The position numbers were made by a program, and so were the translations under genes. From assembly GCF_008974265.1 (NCBI RefSeq), contig NZ_BKZW01000002.1:930001-994000 (forward strand): 64,000 nt of DNA, read 5' to 3'. This DNA comes from Dictyobacter vulcani (GTDB lineage Bacteria; Chloroflexota; Ktedonobacteria; Ktedonobacterales; Ktedonobacteraceae). Positions 41,551 through 51,008 of this stretch are shown here, in pieces. Below the pieces are notes generated by a model that was not told where the DNA came from, did not search any database, and worked only from the letters and a program-made list of their open reading frames with translations. Each line of letters starts with the position of its first letter. The stretch's first letter is position 1.

Positions 41551-42687
41551 ATGAAGGATCGTACAGATCGGGGATTACGACCGACTCGCTTCAGGACTGA
41601 AGATGCATCGAGTAATAATCCCATTGCTCAACCAGGGGTTATGGCTCCTGACAATGCTGCGAAGCCACTTGAGCCTGAGATGGCACCTATCGCTGCTGCT
41701 ACGGATGGAGACCCTAAAGGGCCACGCCAGCAGCACTTGACCCCGTTTCAGGAATCTTTTAAGCGCTTCCGCCGCGATAAAAAGGCTATGATTAGCCTGG
41801 GTGTGATCATCTTCCTGGTGCTTCTGGCCATCGTGGGTCCACCAATCTATCAGCATATCGGTGGCTCATACAACAGCACGACCAATGGCGTGATTGGACC
41901 TGACCAGTACCATAGCTTCGGTCATGCCGAGGTTGATCGCCTGACTGAAGGCCCTTCGGCCCAGTATTGGCTTGGAACTGATGGCCTGGGTCGCGATATC
42001 CTGGCTCGCCTGATGCAGGGTGTCTTGATTTCGATCGCGGTAGCGGTCCTGGTTGAGATTGTGGATATTGTGCTGGGTATCATCGTTGGCGTGCTGGCTG
42101 GCTACTACGGTGGCTGGATTGATTTCCTGCTGGCCCGCTTTACCGATATCATGTTCGCTTTCCCGGGCCTGCTCTTCTTGATCCTGATTTCGGGTATCAT
42201 GGGACCATGGGCCGACAAGAATTTGAACCATATTCCGATAATTGGCGCGAATGGTAACGCGCGTTTGCTCCTGGTTTCGCTGGCCCTGGCCTTTACTATC
42301 TGGCCATTGATGGCCCGTTATGTACGTGGTCAGACCTTGCAGTTGAAGCAGCAGCAATATGTTGAGGCTGCTAAGACGCTGGGTAGCTCAGACTTCCAGA
42401 TCATTTTGCGCCACATCATTCCTAACCTGTTCAGTATTGTGGTGATTGCCTCAACCCTGAACATCTCAAATACGATCATTTCCGAGGCTGGTATCAGTTT
42501 CCTGGGTCTGGGTGTACAACCTCCTGGTTCCAGTATTGGTTTGATGGTATCTGAAGGTTCACAGTACATTCGCACCAATCTCTGGGTTGCGATTGTTCCC
42601 TGTACTATGCTGGCCATCATCGTGCTCGCCTTCTCCTTCCTTGGTGACGGTGTGCGCGACTCCTTTGATCCCCGCGCCAAAGACTGA
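41551..42687 (+). CDS. Peptide ABC transporter permease, DppC/OppC type
   Basis: 378 residues, start ATG 41551 after AGGAGGA, 12 bp behind the first permease. A long hydrophilic N-terminus of about 70 residues is followed by RFRRDKKAMISLGVIIFLVL (OppC_N-like) and the channel domain with EAA-loop EAAKTLGSSDFQIILRHIIP. No DppD/DppF ATPase follows in the window, so the ATPases must be encoded elsewhere or shared. Confidence 0.95.
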   Translation: MKDRTDRGLRPTRFRTEDASSNNPIAQPGVMAPDNAAKPLEPEMAPIAAATDGDPKGPRQQHLTPFQESFKRFRRDKKAMISLGVIIFLVLLAIVGPPIYQHIGGSYNSTTNGVIGPDQYHSFGHAEVDRLTEGPSAQYWLGTDGLGRDILARLMQGVLISIAVAVLVEIVDIVLGIIVGVLAGYYGGWIDFLLARFTDIMFAFPGLLFLILISGIMGPWADKNLNHIPIIGANGNARLLLVSLALAFTIWPLMARYVRGQTLQLKQQQYVEAAKTLGSSDFQIILRHIIPNLFSIVVIASTLNISNTIISEAGISFLGLGVQPPGSSIGLMVSEGSQYIRTNLWVAIVPCTMLAIIVLAFSFLGDGVRDSFDPRAKD

Positions 42688-42703
42688 TCAAACATAAAAA
42701 AAA

Positions 42704-42737
42704 GGGGGCTTACCCATCAGGTAAGCCTCCTTTTTTT
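42704..42737 (+). terminator. Intrinsic terminator of the peptide transporter operon
   Basis: Arms GGGGGCTTACC (42704-42714) and GGTAAGCCTCC (42720-42730), 5-nt loop, followed by seven T. Confidence 0.9.
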
Positions 42738-42982
42738 ACTGCTCTCTTCCTTTTTGAGGGTGAAGTGTGGTAAAGTAGATAGGGATAGATGGAACTATGG
42801 TTGGCTGATGATTGTGCTGAAGATCTCTTCTCGCAATGTCTGGTGGCGGGGATCGGGTGGAGGGTACCTCCTTTTTCAACTACACCTGAAAATGACAAAG
42901 TATGCCTTATTGGGCTTTCTGTATATATATCCTATATATATACTCGCAAAAGTATTTATGCGCGTGGAAACCAGGAATTGCA

Positions 42983-45526
42983 GTGAAAACATCGATGGAT
43001 GCTATTCAGTTTGGTAAATGGATGAGTGAGCGGCGGCGCAAGCGTGGCTGGTCCAGTCAGCGTGCGCTGGTGGAGGTGGTACAGCAGGATCCCCTTTTTA
43101 AGGATACCCATATCTCAGAGGATTTTTTGGCTCGTCTGGAGGCTGGTCGGCTGGCATATCCTTTCCGGCGCAATGTACGGCAGCAGCTCTTTGTGCTGGC
43201 CTGGTTTCTGTGTACGACCCCACGTGAAGTCCAAACCTATTTGCATACGGCCTCATTGCGCGAATTGAGTCCTGAAGAAAACGTGCTGGTGCAACGCCTC
43301 TATGCCCATGTTTCTGGCGCGGCGGCTCCGAAGATCGAACTATTGCCGGTACGTCCCCAGCATCTGGTCGGGCGCGAAGCGTTGATTCAACAAATGCTGG
43401 ACCAACTAGGCTCAATGCCTGCTGGTCTCTATGCCCTGACGGGTATGCCTGGTGTGGGGAAGAGTGCCCTTGCTGCCGAGCTTGTCCATCGTCTTGCCGC
43501 AGATAGTCAGCGCCGACTCTTTCAGAACGGTATTATCACTCTTTCCTGTAAGGGACGTCAGGGGACTGCTGGCTTGCTGACGGTCCTGAATGAGTTGATG
43601 ACAATTCTGTCTTCTCCAGAGGAAAACGGATCGCGATCACGGTCGCAGGCGGCTGTTTTTTCTGATAGAGGAGTGCATGATGATAAGGCATTGATTTCGC
43701 TTTTTCAGCAGATGGATAGTAATCTGGCCTACATGGTTGATCGCCTGCGTATGCTTTTGCTCGATAAAAATATGCTCTTCCTGCTGGATGATGTGGACCC
43801 ACAATTCCCATTGCGCGAAGCCCTGGACGCCTTGCTCGCCAGTACACCTGATAAAGTACAGGTGGGACAACGAATTGTGCTTACTACCAGTCGGTATATT
43901 CCAGCACCAGCTCTTGTCTCTTTACATCAACATGTGCAGCCATTATTACATGCTGATGCCTGTATGTTGCTTGAGCTCCTTATTTCTTCCGATACTCATA
44001 ATTTTGTGGTTCTGTCAGAAGAAGACCGGCAAGAAGCGCTGGGAAAAATTTGTACGGCTCTGGGTTATCTACCGCTGGCAATTGAGCTGGCGGCAAATGC
44101 GCTTGCTGTGCGCGGTATCCCTTTAAAGTTGCTGGCTGCGAATATTTGTATTGATCCATTGCATCGGCTCCTTGATGACGCCGGCATCCTGGCAACTCTT
44201 TTTGAGCAGGCCTTTAGCAATGTCCAGCAGGAGCAGCGGGAGCGCTTTGCGCTGCTATCACTACTGGGTCCACAGGTTTTTAGCCTGGAGTGTGCAGCTG
44301 CTCTTTCAACAACCAGCTGGCGTGAAGAGAAAAATGAGCAGATGGATCCCCTGTCACTCTTCGCTTCTGCGTATGCTACCAGTAGAAGCACTGATACTTC
44401 TGAGGGATACATGGTGTCCACTACTCGTCCGCTGGAGCAGCAGAGCGTTGATAGCACCTATGTTGCCTTTGAGACCCTGACTAATACAGCATTAGAGCTG
44501 GGCTATTTTGTTAACAGCTCCTTGTTAGAGCGTACCTCTGATACCACGACCGGTGATAATCCACAGTATCTGTTACATCCGTTACTGTATGCCTACGCGC
44601 ACGTTTATCTGCAGCGTTTAGAGCGGAAAAGGATTGAGCTGGCCTGGTATAATACTCAGGCCTATGCCGAAGCCTATCTGGAACGCTACCAGGGCAATAT
44701 TGTGATGCTTGAGCGGGAGTGCGGTGTCTTGCTTGAGGTCTTTGCGCGCGCCTGCCAGGAACAGCGGCATGAGCGCGTCATGCATTGGGCGGCCAAATTA
44801 GCGATTATTACTGCGCGTATGCATGATGCGGGTATTGCTATCCGGCTCTTGCAAGCGGGAATTCAAGCCAGCAGTCAATTAGAGAATCAATATCAGCAAG
44901 CATTCCTCTCTATCCATCTGGGTCACCTCTATTGTAGCCAGGGGAGAATTGATAAGGCGCGATTGTGCTGGGAAGAATGCCTGCAGATTGCGCAAGCCCT
45001 GGGTCATCCCGCCTATTTGTGGCGTCCCTATCTCTTTCTGGCCCATCTGGAATACATTCAAGGCAATCTTGCTGCGGCGCGTGCGCATGTGGATACGTTT
45101 CTGTTGCGCACACGTGAGAGTGGGGATCTGCGCAGCCTGGCGCTCGCTTATTTTAAGCGCGGCTTATATGGACGTGAGCTGGGCGAGTTAGAGACAGCCT
45201 ATAACGATGTCTATGCGGCATTAAGTTTGCTTGGTATGTTAAAGAATGATCCCTCTTTTGCTGATCAATTGCTGGAGGCGGAAGCACAGGCCGAACTGGC
45301 TCGCATTTCAGGTGATTATGCCAGTTCCCAGGAATGCACCACGCAGGCCTGGAACCTTGGCTTACAGGTGAGCGACGCCTATACGCGGGCAATACTCTTA
45401 TTTGTCCAGGCCAGATTTGCCTTGCACAGTGGTCATCCCCAGGAAGCTGCAGGACTGGCCAGCCATATTTTGAAGCAGGCGCCAACCGCGATGCACCTGC
45501 ACAAACAGGTCACGAACCTCACGTAG
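42983..45526 (+). CDS. STAND NTPase regulator: XRE-like HTH, NB-ARC, TPR
   Basis: 847 residues from GTG 42983 (AGGA 6 nt upstream); ATG 42995 is the alternative, and the longer upstream frame is not coding-like. N-terminal HTH-like region (MSERRRKRGWSSQRALVEVV..FLARLEAG), then an NB-ARC P-loop: GMPGVGKSALAAEL (Walker A), MLFLLDDVD (Walker B), QRIVLTTSRY (sensor-like), LGYLPLAIELAANAL (GxP motif). The C-terminal half consists of TPR-like helices (LGHLYCSQGRIDKARLCWEE, LAHLEYIQGNLAAARAHVD). A probable signal-activated transcription factor. Upstream is an AT-rich stretch with alternating TATA. Confidence 0.88.
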   Translation: MKTSMDAIQFGKWMSERRRKRGWSSQRALVEVVQQDPLFKDTHISEDFLARLEAGRLAYPFRRNVRQQLFVLAWFLCTTPREVQTYLHTASLRELSPEENVLVQRLYAHVSGAAAPKIELLPVRPQHLVGREALIQQMLDQLGSMPAGLYALTGMPGVGKSALAAELVHRLAADSQRRLFQNGIITLSCKGRQGTAGLLTVLNELMTILSSPEENGSRSRSQAAVFSDRGVHDDKALISLFQQMDSNLAYMVDRLRMLLLDKNMLFLLDDVDPQFPLREALDALLASTPDKVQVGQRIVLTTSRYIPAPALVSLHQHVQPLLHADACMLLELLISSDTHNFVVLSEEDRQEALGKICTALGYLPLAIELAANALAVRGIPLKLLAANICIDPLHRLLDDAGILATLFEQAFSNVQQEQRERFALLSLLGPQVFSLECAAALSTTSWREEKNEQMDPLSLFASAYATSRSTDTSEGYMVSTTRPLEQQSVDSTYVAFETLTNTALELGYFVNSSLLERTSDTTTGDNPQYLLHPLLYAYAHVYLQRLERKRIELAWYNTQAYAEAYLERYQGNIVMLERECGVLLEVFARACQEQRHERVMHWAAKLAIITARMHDAGIAIRLLQAGIQASSQLENQYQQAFLSIHLGHLYCSQGRIDKARLCWEECLQIAQALGHPAYLWRPYLFLAHLEYIQGNLAAARAHVDTFLLRTRESGDLRSLALAYFKRGLYGRELGELETAYNDVYAALSLLGMLKNDPSFADQLLEAEAQAELARISGDYASSQECTTQAWNLGLQVSDAYTRAILLFVQARFALHSGHPQEAAGLASHILKQAPTAMHLHKQVTNLT

Positions 45527-45686
45527 CGGTTTATCGGGATTGTCAACCTGAGCAGAGTATGGTATATAAAGAAGAAAAACAAGAGCTTGAAAAGAATAGG
45601 CGTGGGCATCTACCTCTCCCTTACCTAAAAAGTAACGCGCACTAGACGACTCGTGTCAGCTTTTCTGTGTGAACGGAGCAAGAGTC

Positions 45687-46845
45687 TTGCAATTATTGTC
45701 TACCCTGCCTTTTTCCTTGCGTGATGCACCTTTACGTATACGCATCAGTATTTTTCTTACCAGTTGCCTTGCTGTATTTGTCTTGATGGGTTTTTTTCCT
45801 CTATTTTTTCTCAGATGTAGAGATTATTACCAGTTGTGCGATTCCGGTTGCTATTGCTTCCTGGCTCTTTCGCCCCAGAATTGCTGGCCTCTGTACACTT
45901 GCTGTCCTGATCGTGTCCGCGTGTTTACTCAGCTGGCATCTACAGACCATATTCTGGCCTTTTCGCCTGTGGGAGGGCTTTCTTTTCGGAGTGCTGGTAA
46001 TCGCCATTGAACTGGGTTGCTTTACGTTGTTCCAGCGTTTCCTGGATCTTTCAGCAACCGCTAGAAGCCAGACCATGCGGGCCGAGCAGCAGTTGAATCT
46101 CGCCTATGAGCATCAGCAGCATCTGGAAGTATTGCGCGATCAGTTTTTGATGAGTGTCAGCCATGAATTGCGCACTCCTTTGACTGAAGTAAAGGGCTAT
46201 ATTAATCTGTTGCTCGAATATGGCAATAAAATTGATGCCGAGACGCAAGCCGCCTTTATGCAGAGTGCCTCATATGGTTGTGATGAGCTTGAATTGATTA
46301 TCAGTAATGTATTGGATAGCTCGCGGGTAGGACAAGAGATCAAGCCGTTGCGTATGCAGGAACTGTCACTGGCGACGACTATTTCTGAAATTTGCGAGCA
46401 TATTTATTTGCAGGATCACTTGTTGCAGCTGGAGCTTCCAGCTGATCTACTGGTGTTAGCTGATCGGCAGCAGTTGCGCCAGATTTTACGTAATCTGATC
46501 TCAAATGCATGCAAATATTCACCTGTACAAACGCTGATCCAGATCGGTGCGCGGGTGGAGGATGGGCAGGAGCCGATGGTGTGTATCAGCCTGCAGGATG
46601 CTGGACCGGGGATCGCTGCTGAGGATATACCGCACCTTTTTCAAAAATTTTCGCGTTTGCAACGTGATATGATTGGACCTGTACGCGGCACTGGTCTTGG
46701 TCTGTATATTAGTAAACAGTTTGTTGAGGGCATGGGTGGGCGTATCTGGGTTGAGAGTGAGGGTATTGCTGGCAAAGGGAGTCGTTTTTGTTTTACGTTG
46801 CGGCGCAGCCTGCCTGCTACTTTGATGGAGCATGATAGAGAATGA
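45687..46845 (+). pseudogene. Sensor histidine kinase with frameshift in TM region
   Basis: Likely start TTG 45687 (GGAG 9 nt upstream; GTG 45669 is possible). The first frame encodes a TM (IRISIFLTSCLAVFVLMGFF) and then loses membrane character. In the next frame hydrophobic sequence continues (SDVEIITSCAIPVAIASWLF, TLAVLIVSACLLSW) straight into the kinase. Removing one T from the T7 run near 45790-45796 joins them. The kinase part is intact: VSHELRTPLTEVKGY (H-box), LRNLISNACKYS (N-box), DAGPGI (G1) and GTGLGLYISK (G2). No response regulator is adjacent. The stop overlaps the next start (ATGA). Confidence 0.85.
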
Positions 46846-47315
46846 AGCAAACTCATTTTGATATGGTCGCGTTGATTGCGGCCCCACCTGAGGATGTCTA
46901 TGCGGTGCTGGCGGATTATCGTCATGGACATCCTCATATTCTACCTAAAAAATATATCAGTCAATTCCAGGTTGAATCAGGTGGCCAGGGGGCCGGGACC
47001 GTGTTACGTTATCGGGTGCGGATCCTGGGTTTTGAGCGTGCCAGACAGGCTCTGGTGGCCGAGCCTGAACCCGGTCGTTTGCTGGTTGAGCACGAGACAC
47101 CATCCTCGCTGGTGACCACCTATGCCGTTACGCCGGCCAATAATGGTCTCCAGGCCCATGTCCAGATCGCCGCCCACTGGGAGCCCGCTCGTACGCTGTT
47201 GGGCAAGCTAGAGCAGGCTTTTTATCCCTCGCTGTTGCGGCAAATGTTCACCTATGAGTTGGAGACCCTGGCAAAAGTGGTAGGGAAGAAAAAATCGGTG
47301 GCCGGCAGTCGCTAG
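46842..47315 (+). CDS. SRPBCC (START-like) family protein
   Basis: 157 residues. Begins with MKQTHFDMVALIAAPPEDVYAVLADYRHGH, typical of polyketide cyclase/dehydrase-like SRPBCC proteins, and has the usual beta-strands (GAGTVLRYRVRILG) and C-terminal helix. It binds an unknown hydrophobic ligand in a cavity. Overlaps the kinase stop by 4 bp, so it is co-translated with it. Confidence 0.88.
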   Translation: MKQTHFDMVALIAAPPEDVYAVLADYRHGHPHILPKKYISQFQVESGGQGAGTVLRYRVRILGFERARQALVAEPEPGRLLVEHETPSSLVTTYAVTPANNGLQAHVQIAAHWEPARTLLGKLEQAFYPSLLRQMFTYELETLAKVVGKKKSVAGSR

Positions 47316-47323
47316 TGCTATGC

Positions 47324-47805
47324 CTACGAGCGCACATAACTCCAACTGACCATCTCACCATCGCGCCAGGCATGACCCCATGAAACGGGCGTGGATCATC
47401 ATCAAAGACCATTGGTAAAAATTGATGATCGCTGGGCCAGACTGGTAGTGTCGGAATAGCGCTCCGCTCTACCCATTCCAGGGTGCCCTCTTCATTCCCG
47501 CTATGGGCCTCACCATGCCAGCGGTCAATAATAAAGATGAAGCCAAACCAATCCTCGCCATGTTTGCCAAAGCCTGGCCAGAAGATGGTACCGCGTAACG
47601 TCATATGATCTACCAGCAGGCCGGACTCTTCTTGGATCTCGCGCTGCATACAACTCGCGATATCCTCAGTGGGTATCAGTTTGCCACCCAGGCCATTATA
47701 TTTGCCATAGTGTATATCATCCGGCCGCTTGTTGCGGTGGATCATTAAAATCTGTGAGCCATCGGGCGATAAGATATATCCCAGTGTTGCTATCGTCGCT
47801 GCCAT
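47324..47805 (-). pseudogene. Nudix hydrolase (MutT-like), 3' frameshift
   Basis: Nudix box GGKLIPTEDIASCMQREIQEESGL is complete (Glu pairs in REIQEESG); homology covers about 135 residues. As read, the frame after FHGV runs to 47248, overlapping the SRPBCC gene antisense by 68 bp with a low-complexity tail. In the neighbouring frame the end is HAWRDGEMVSWSYVRS, stopping at 47324, 9 bp clear of the SRPBCC stop. One base missing near 47380-47386 (next to a CCCC run) explains this. The corrected protein is about 160 residues. It probably hydrolyses a nucleoside diphosphate derivative such as 8-oxo-dGTP. Confidence 0.85.
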
Positions 47806-48150
47806 CCTCTACGTGAACTCCTTTTCTTTCATTCTTATAGTTTTTTTGAGCTTTTTTCTGCTCCAAATCTGACACTTTTTCTCTTCTCCATCAGAGTGTT
47901 CTGGCTTGCTGCATAAGAAACATAGGTATTGGATGAGGTCCTATACCCATCATTAGACATCATAGCACACCCATACTTTTCGTATTGGTCCGGCAAAATA
48001 TCTATAAAGTAGAGGGAAAGTAAAAAAATAAAGAAAAAAGCTTCAAAATGTGTTAAAATAATCCAAATTGATCCTTGATTCGGTTGATGCAGAATTTCTC
48101 TCTCATTCTGTATATGCTAGATAGTATTCTCCAAGAAAGAGGGCCCTTAA
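47806..48150. other. Divergent promoter region, no gene seen
   Basis: 345 bp, AT-rich, between the Nudix (-) and PP2C (+) genes. I see no convincing promoter pair or structured RNA. Confidence 0.5.
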
Positions 48151-49063
48151 ATGACCGTTTCTGTCAAAGCCTCTTATACATCTGGCGCTACTCAATCAGC
48201 GCTGGCTTTTGTCCAGTATAGTGTGCCACACGAGGGACATACTGATTTTAATGATGACCGTATTATTGGATCGACGTCGCGGCCTGGCTGCGGTCTTTGA
48301 TGGCGTAGGATCTGGTCCCGGTCAACTTGCTTCACAACTTGCTGCACGTGTGATGCGACGCATCTGGAAGCAGCAGCATGCTGAATCTAGTATTATTATT
48401 GCTTCGGAGCAACTCACGTTAGCAGATACCTTGCTGCATATGTTTAATGAAGCGCATCGGGTGATTCGCCTGGAAGGAGAGCGACGAGCACGCCGACTGG
48501 AATTATATAACGATTATCCTGCTACTACTGCGGCGCTGACACTGTTCTGTTATGATGATACTACCCATGTCTATCACATGTTTTATGCGCATGTAGGTGA
48601 TAGCCGCATCTATCGCTGGCGGCCTGGCGAGCCTTTACAGCGGCTGACGGAGGATGATGGATATCTCTCATTAAAAATCGCAGATGGATCAGTCACGCCT
48701 GAAGACGCTTTACGTATAGATCAGGCTTTCTCTCGTAGTGAATTAACGAGATTAGAAAAAAGTTACTTTGATAATCGTAATGGTATTACGCAGGCGCTGG
48801 GACACGAAAAATCCCTGATCGTCCATATTGGTGATATTGATATTCTACCTGGCGACCGTATTCTCATCTGTTCTGATGGCATTCATGATAATTTGACAGA
48901 TGCAGCCCTGGCTGTGCTGCTTGAGAAAGAGAAGCGCACAACCATAGCAAAGAAAATTGTACAGCAGGCAATTGAGTGTTCACATCAACCAACGAGTGAA
49001 AATATGCGGGCAAAAAGTGATGATATGAGTGCAATCGTGGTTACCTGCCATTCCTCTTTTTAA
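48151..49063 (+). pseudogene. PP2C-type serine/threonine phosphatase, frameshifted
   Basis: Start ATG 48151 with AAGAAAGAGGG upstream. The first frame (MTVSVKASYTSG ... GHTDFNDDR) stops at TGA 48298. From about 48260 the family continues in another frame: VLLDRRRGLAAVFDGVGSGPG, the Asp-containing metal motif of PPM phosphatases. Later HVGDSRIYRWR, LTEDDG, ITQALGHE and ILICSDGIHDNLTD are all intact, about 304 residues in total. A two-base loss (for example GT in CCGTGTA) or one extra base near 48260 would explain it. Likely removes phosphate from Ser/Thr in a signalling pathway. Confidence 0.87.
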
Positions 49064-49089
49064 GGATACGCAATATACTTATAGATGTT

Positions 49090-49131
49090 TATAGACATCG
49101 ACTATTTGATTGATGTCTATATTTTATTTTT
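49090..49131 (+). terminator. Intrinsic terminator of the PP2C gene
   Basis: TATAGACATC (49090-49099) pairs with GATGTCTATA (49112-49121), followed by TTTTATTTTT. Confidence 0.85.
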
Positions 49132-49245
49132 GAGGTATACTTTGCCTGTGCCTCAATTTCTGTCCTGTTATTGACGCTACAACTGCAATGGTGCCTGCTG
49201 AGTGGCCTTGAGCTTTGCAATGTAGTACGTGTGGGAGTCAAGCTT

Positions 49246-50316
49246 TTGAAAAATTCGAGCTACAATAGTCAGATTCGTCAGTTGCGCATCCTGGCTGAAG
49301 CCGCACTGACGCAATACGATATTGGAAGCGCTCGCCTGACTCTGGTCTCTCATGGAGACCACGCAGTTTTTCGGGTTACCTCTTATACAAAGGCTGGCCT
49401 GATTACCCCTGAAAGTACGCCACAGACTGATAATGGACGTTTTGCTCTACATTTATGGTGGCTGGATGGCTTTGCGCGTTCATTATGGCTCTCTGAACTC
49501 CAATGGCTGCAGGCTTTACGACGAGAGACAGAGTTGTTAGTGCCCGAGCCAGTGCTGAATCGTGCAGGCGCTTGGATGCAGACTGTTCAGGTTGAGGATA
49601 TTGAGCAGGAATGTATCTGTATCCTTTTGCGCTGGGTGCCGGGCCGCAGTATTGATTCTGGCCTGACGCCGACATTATTTGAGCGTGTCGGCACGTTTAT
49701 GGCTCGCTTGCATCAATGCGCCAGAACGTTTGTGCCACCGAGCGATTTTGTCCGGCCACGCTGGGACTGGCAGCAAGTATTGGGTGAGCAAACGGTGCTC
49801 GATCCAGATTTTGCCTCGACCCATTGTGATGGATTGATTGGTGATCGTGAATACCAGATACTTTCAGATGTAGCTGAACTTTCTCGTGATGAGCTAAAGT
49901 CTATTCCCACTACTGCTGACTATTATGGATTAATTCATGGAAATTTGCAGCAGAATAACTATTTTTTCTATAAAGGGCATGTTTCCGCTATTGATTTTCA
50001 CAACTGTAACTGGAATTATTATCTTTTTGATATCGCGATTACACTGAGTGGCATTGCTGGTCGGTCCGATGAAGAACAATTGCGTAAGGCATTTTTTCGC
50101 GGATATGGAAGTGTACGCAAATTACCGGAACAGTATGAAAAATGGTGGCGCATCTTTGCTGCCCTGCGTTTAATCGAGCATATCAACATCCTTTTTCTCT
50201 CCAATGATCCTGGCAGGCGTGCCAGCGCACCGGACTATCTGGCCTCTTCGCTTGCCTGGTTGAATGAGTATATTGAACTTCCCGCCAGGGAGAGTATCGC
50301 GCTCCCAAAAAACTGA
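49246..50316 (+). CDS. APH-family phosphotransferase
   Basis: 356 residues from TTG 49246 (GGGAG 8 nt upstream); upstream codons have no other ribosome site. Aminoglycoside-phosphotransferase/choline-kinase fold: LVSHGDHAVFRVTS (N-lobe), CILLRWVPGR (hinge), LIHGNLQQNNYFF (catalytic loop, HGN in place of HGD) and SAIDFHNC (metal-binding Asp). The brace Asp of HGD is replaced by Asn, so substrate and activity are uncertain. The stop overlaps the next start (TGATG). Confidence 0.88.
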   Translation: MKNSSYNSQIRQLRILAEAALTQYDIGSARLTLVSHGDHAVFRVTSYTKAGLITPESTPQTDNGRFALHLWWLDGFARSLWLSELQWLQALRRETELLVPEPVLNRAGAWMQTVQVEDIEQECICILLRWVPGRSIDSGLTPTLFERVGTFMARLHQCARTFVPPSDFVRPRWDWQQVLGEQTVLDPDFASTHCDGLIGDREYQILSDVAELSRDELKSIPTTADYYGLIHGNLQQNNYFFYKGHVSAIDFHNCNWNYYLFDIAITLSGIAGRSDEEQLRKAFFRGYGSVRKLPEQYEKWWRIFAALRLIEHINILFLSNDPGRRASAPDYLASSLAWLNEYIELPARESIALPKN

Positions 50317-50825
50317 TGGGCACACATATGCAACCTGAAGGATTATCAATATTGCTGGCTCAATTGCAGCATGAGCAGAGCGCTGTTCGTGTGTCAGCTA
50401 TCAAGCAACTGGCGCAGCCAGGAAACATCCCTGCCATTGCTCCTTTAGCCACGCTATTAGATGATCCAGAGGATGCAGTGAGGCTCCAGGTGATCCTGGC
50501 GCTGCGCCAGATTGGTGGTCCCCACGTTTTTGACGTCCTGGTTGCGGCCCTCCAGAACGAGCGGCCACAGGTACGCCGTGCCGCCATTGTCACCCTGGGC
50601 AAGTTAGCTGATCCGCGCAGCCTGACGCCACTCCTTCAGGCCTTACAGGATCCTGATGAACGCGTGCGCAATTCCGCTCTTCTCACCCTTGGCGAACTCG
50701 GCGATCCACGTGCCCTGCCAGCCCTCGAACGCCTGCAGTCCCATAATGAGCAAGAACCTGCTCAACTCAAACAAGAATACCTGAACCATGCTATCAAAAA
50801 TATTCACAAACGCAATCAACTTTAA
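50316..50825 (+). CDS. HEAT-repeat (PBS lyase-like) protein
   Basis: 169 residues made of about four HEAT repeats: VRVSAIKQLAQPGNIPAIAP, VRLQVILALRQIGGPHVFDV, VRRAAIVTLGKLADPRSLTP, VRNSALLTLGELGDPRALPA. Protein-interaction scaffold of unknown partner. Translationally coupled to the APH gene, so it may bind or regulate that kinase. The start may be the second Met (MQPEGL). Confidence 0.88.
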   Translation: MGTHMQPEGLSILLAQLQHEQSAVRVSAIKQLAQPGNIPAIAPLATLLDDPEDAVRLQVILALRQIGGPHVFDVLVAALQNERPQVRRAAIVTLGKLADPRSLTPLLQALQDPDERVRNSALLTLGELGDPRALPALERLQSHNEQEPAQLKQEYLNHAIKNIHKRNQL

Positions 50826-50848
50826 AATTTCAATAGAGGCAAAACATG

Positions 50849-51008
50849 TAGGTTCGGCTCTTGCGGCCGATTGGGTTCCCCTTATCTCTCCCCCATCGCG
50901 ATTACCCGGGTTAGAGCCGATCCAACATGAGCGATGCCACGAATGGCTTGATCATAGCAAAGCAAGGATATCGTAAATGGAGCCAATCGGCCGCAAGAGC
51001 CGAACCTA
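50849..51008. mobile_element. 160-bp MITE-like element, family 2
   Basis: Perfect 26-bp terminal inverted repeats at 50849-50874 (begins TAGGTTCGGC) and 50983-51008 (ends GCCGAACCTA) enclose 108 bp without a gene. It sits 23 bp after the HEAT gene stop and directly abuts the stop codon of the minus-strand membrane protein, where it can also act as a terminator hairpin. Confidence 0.7.
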
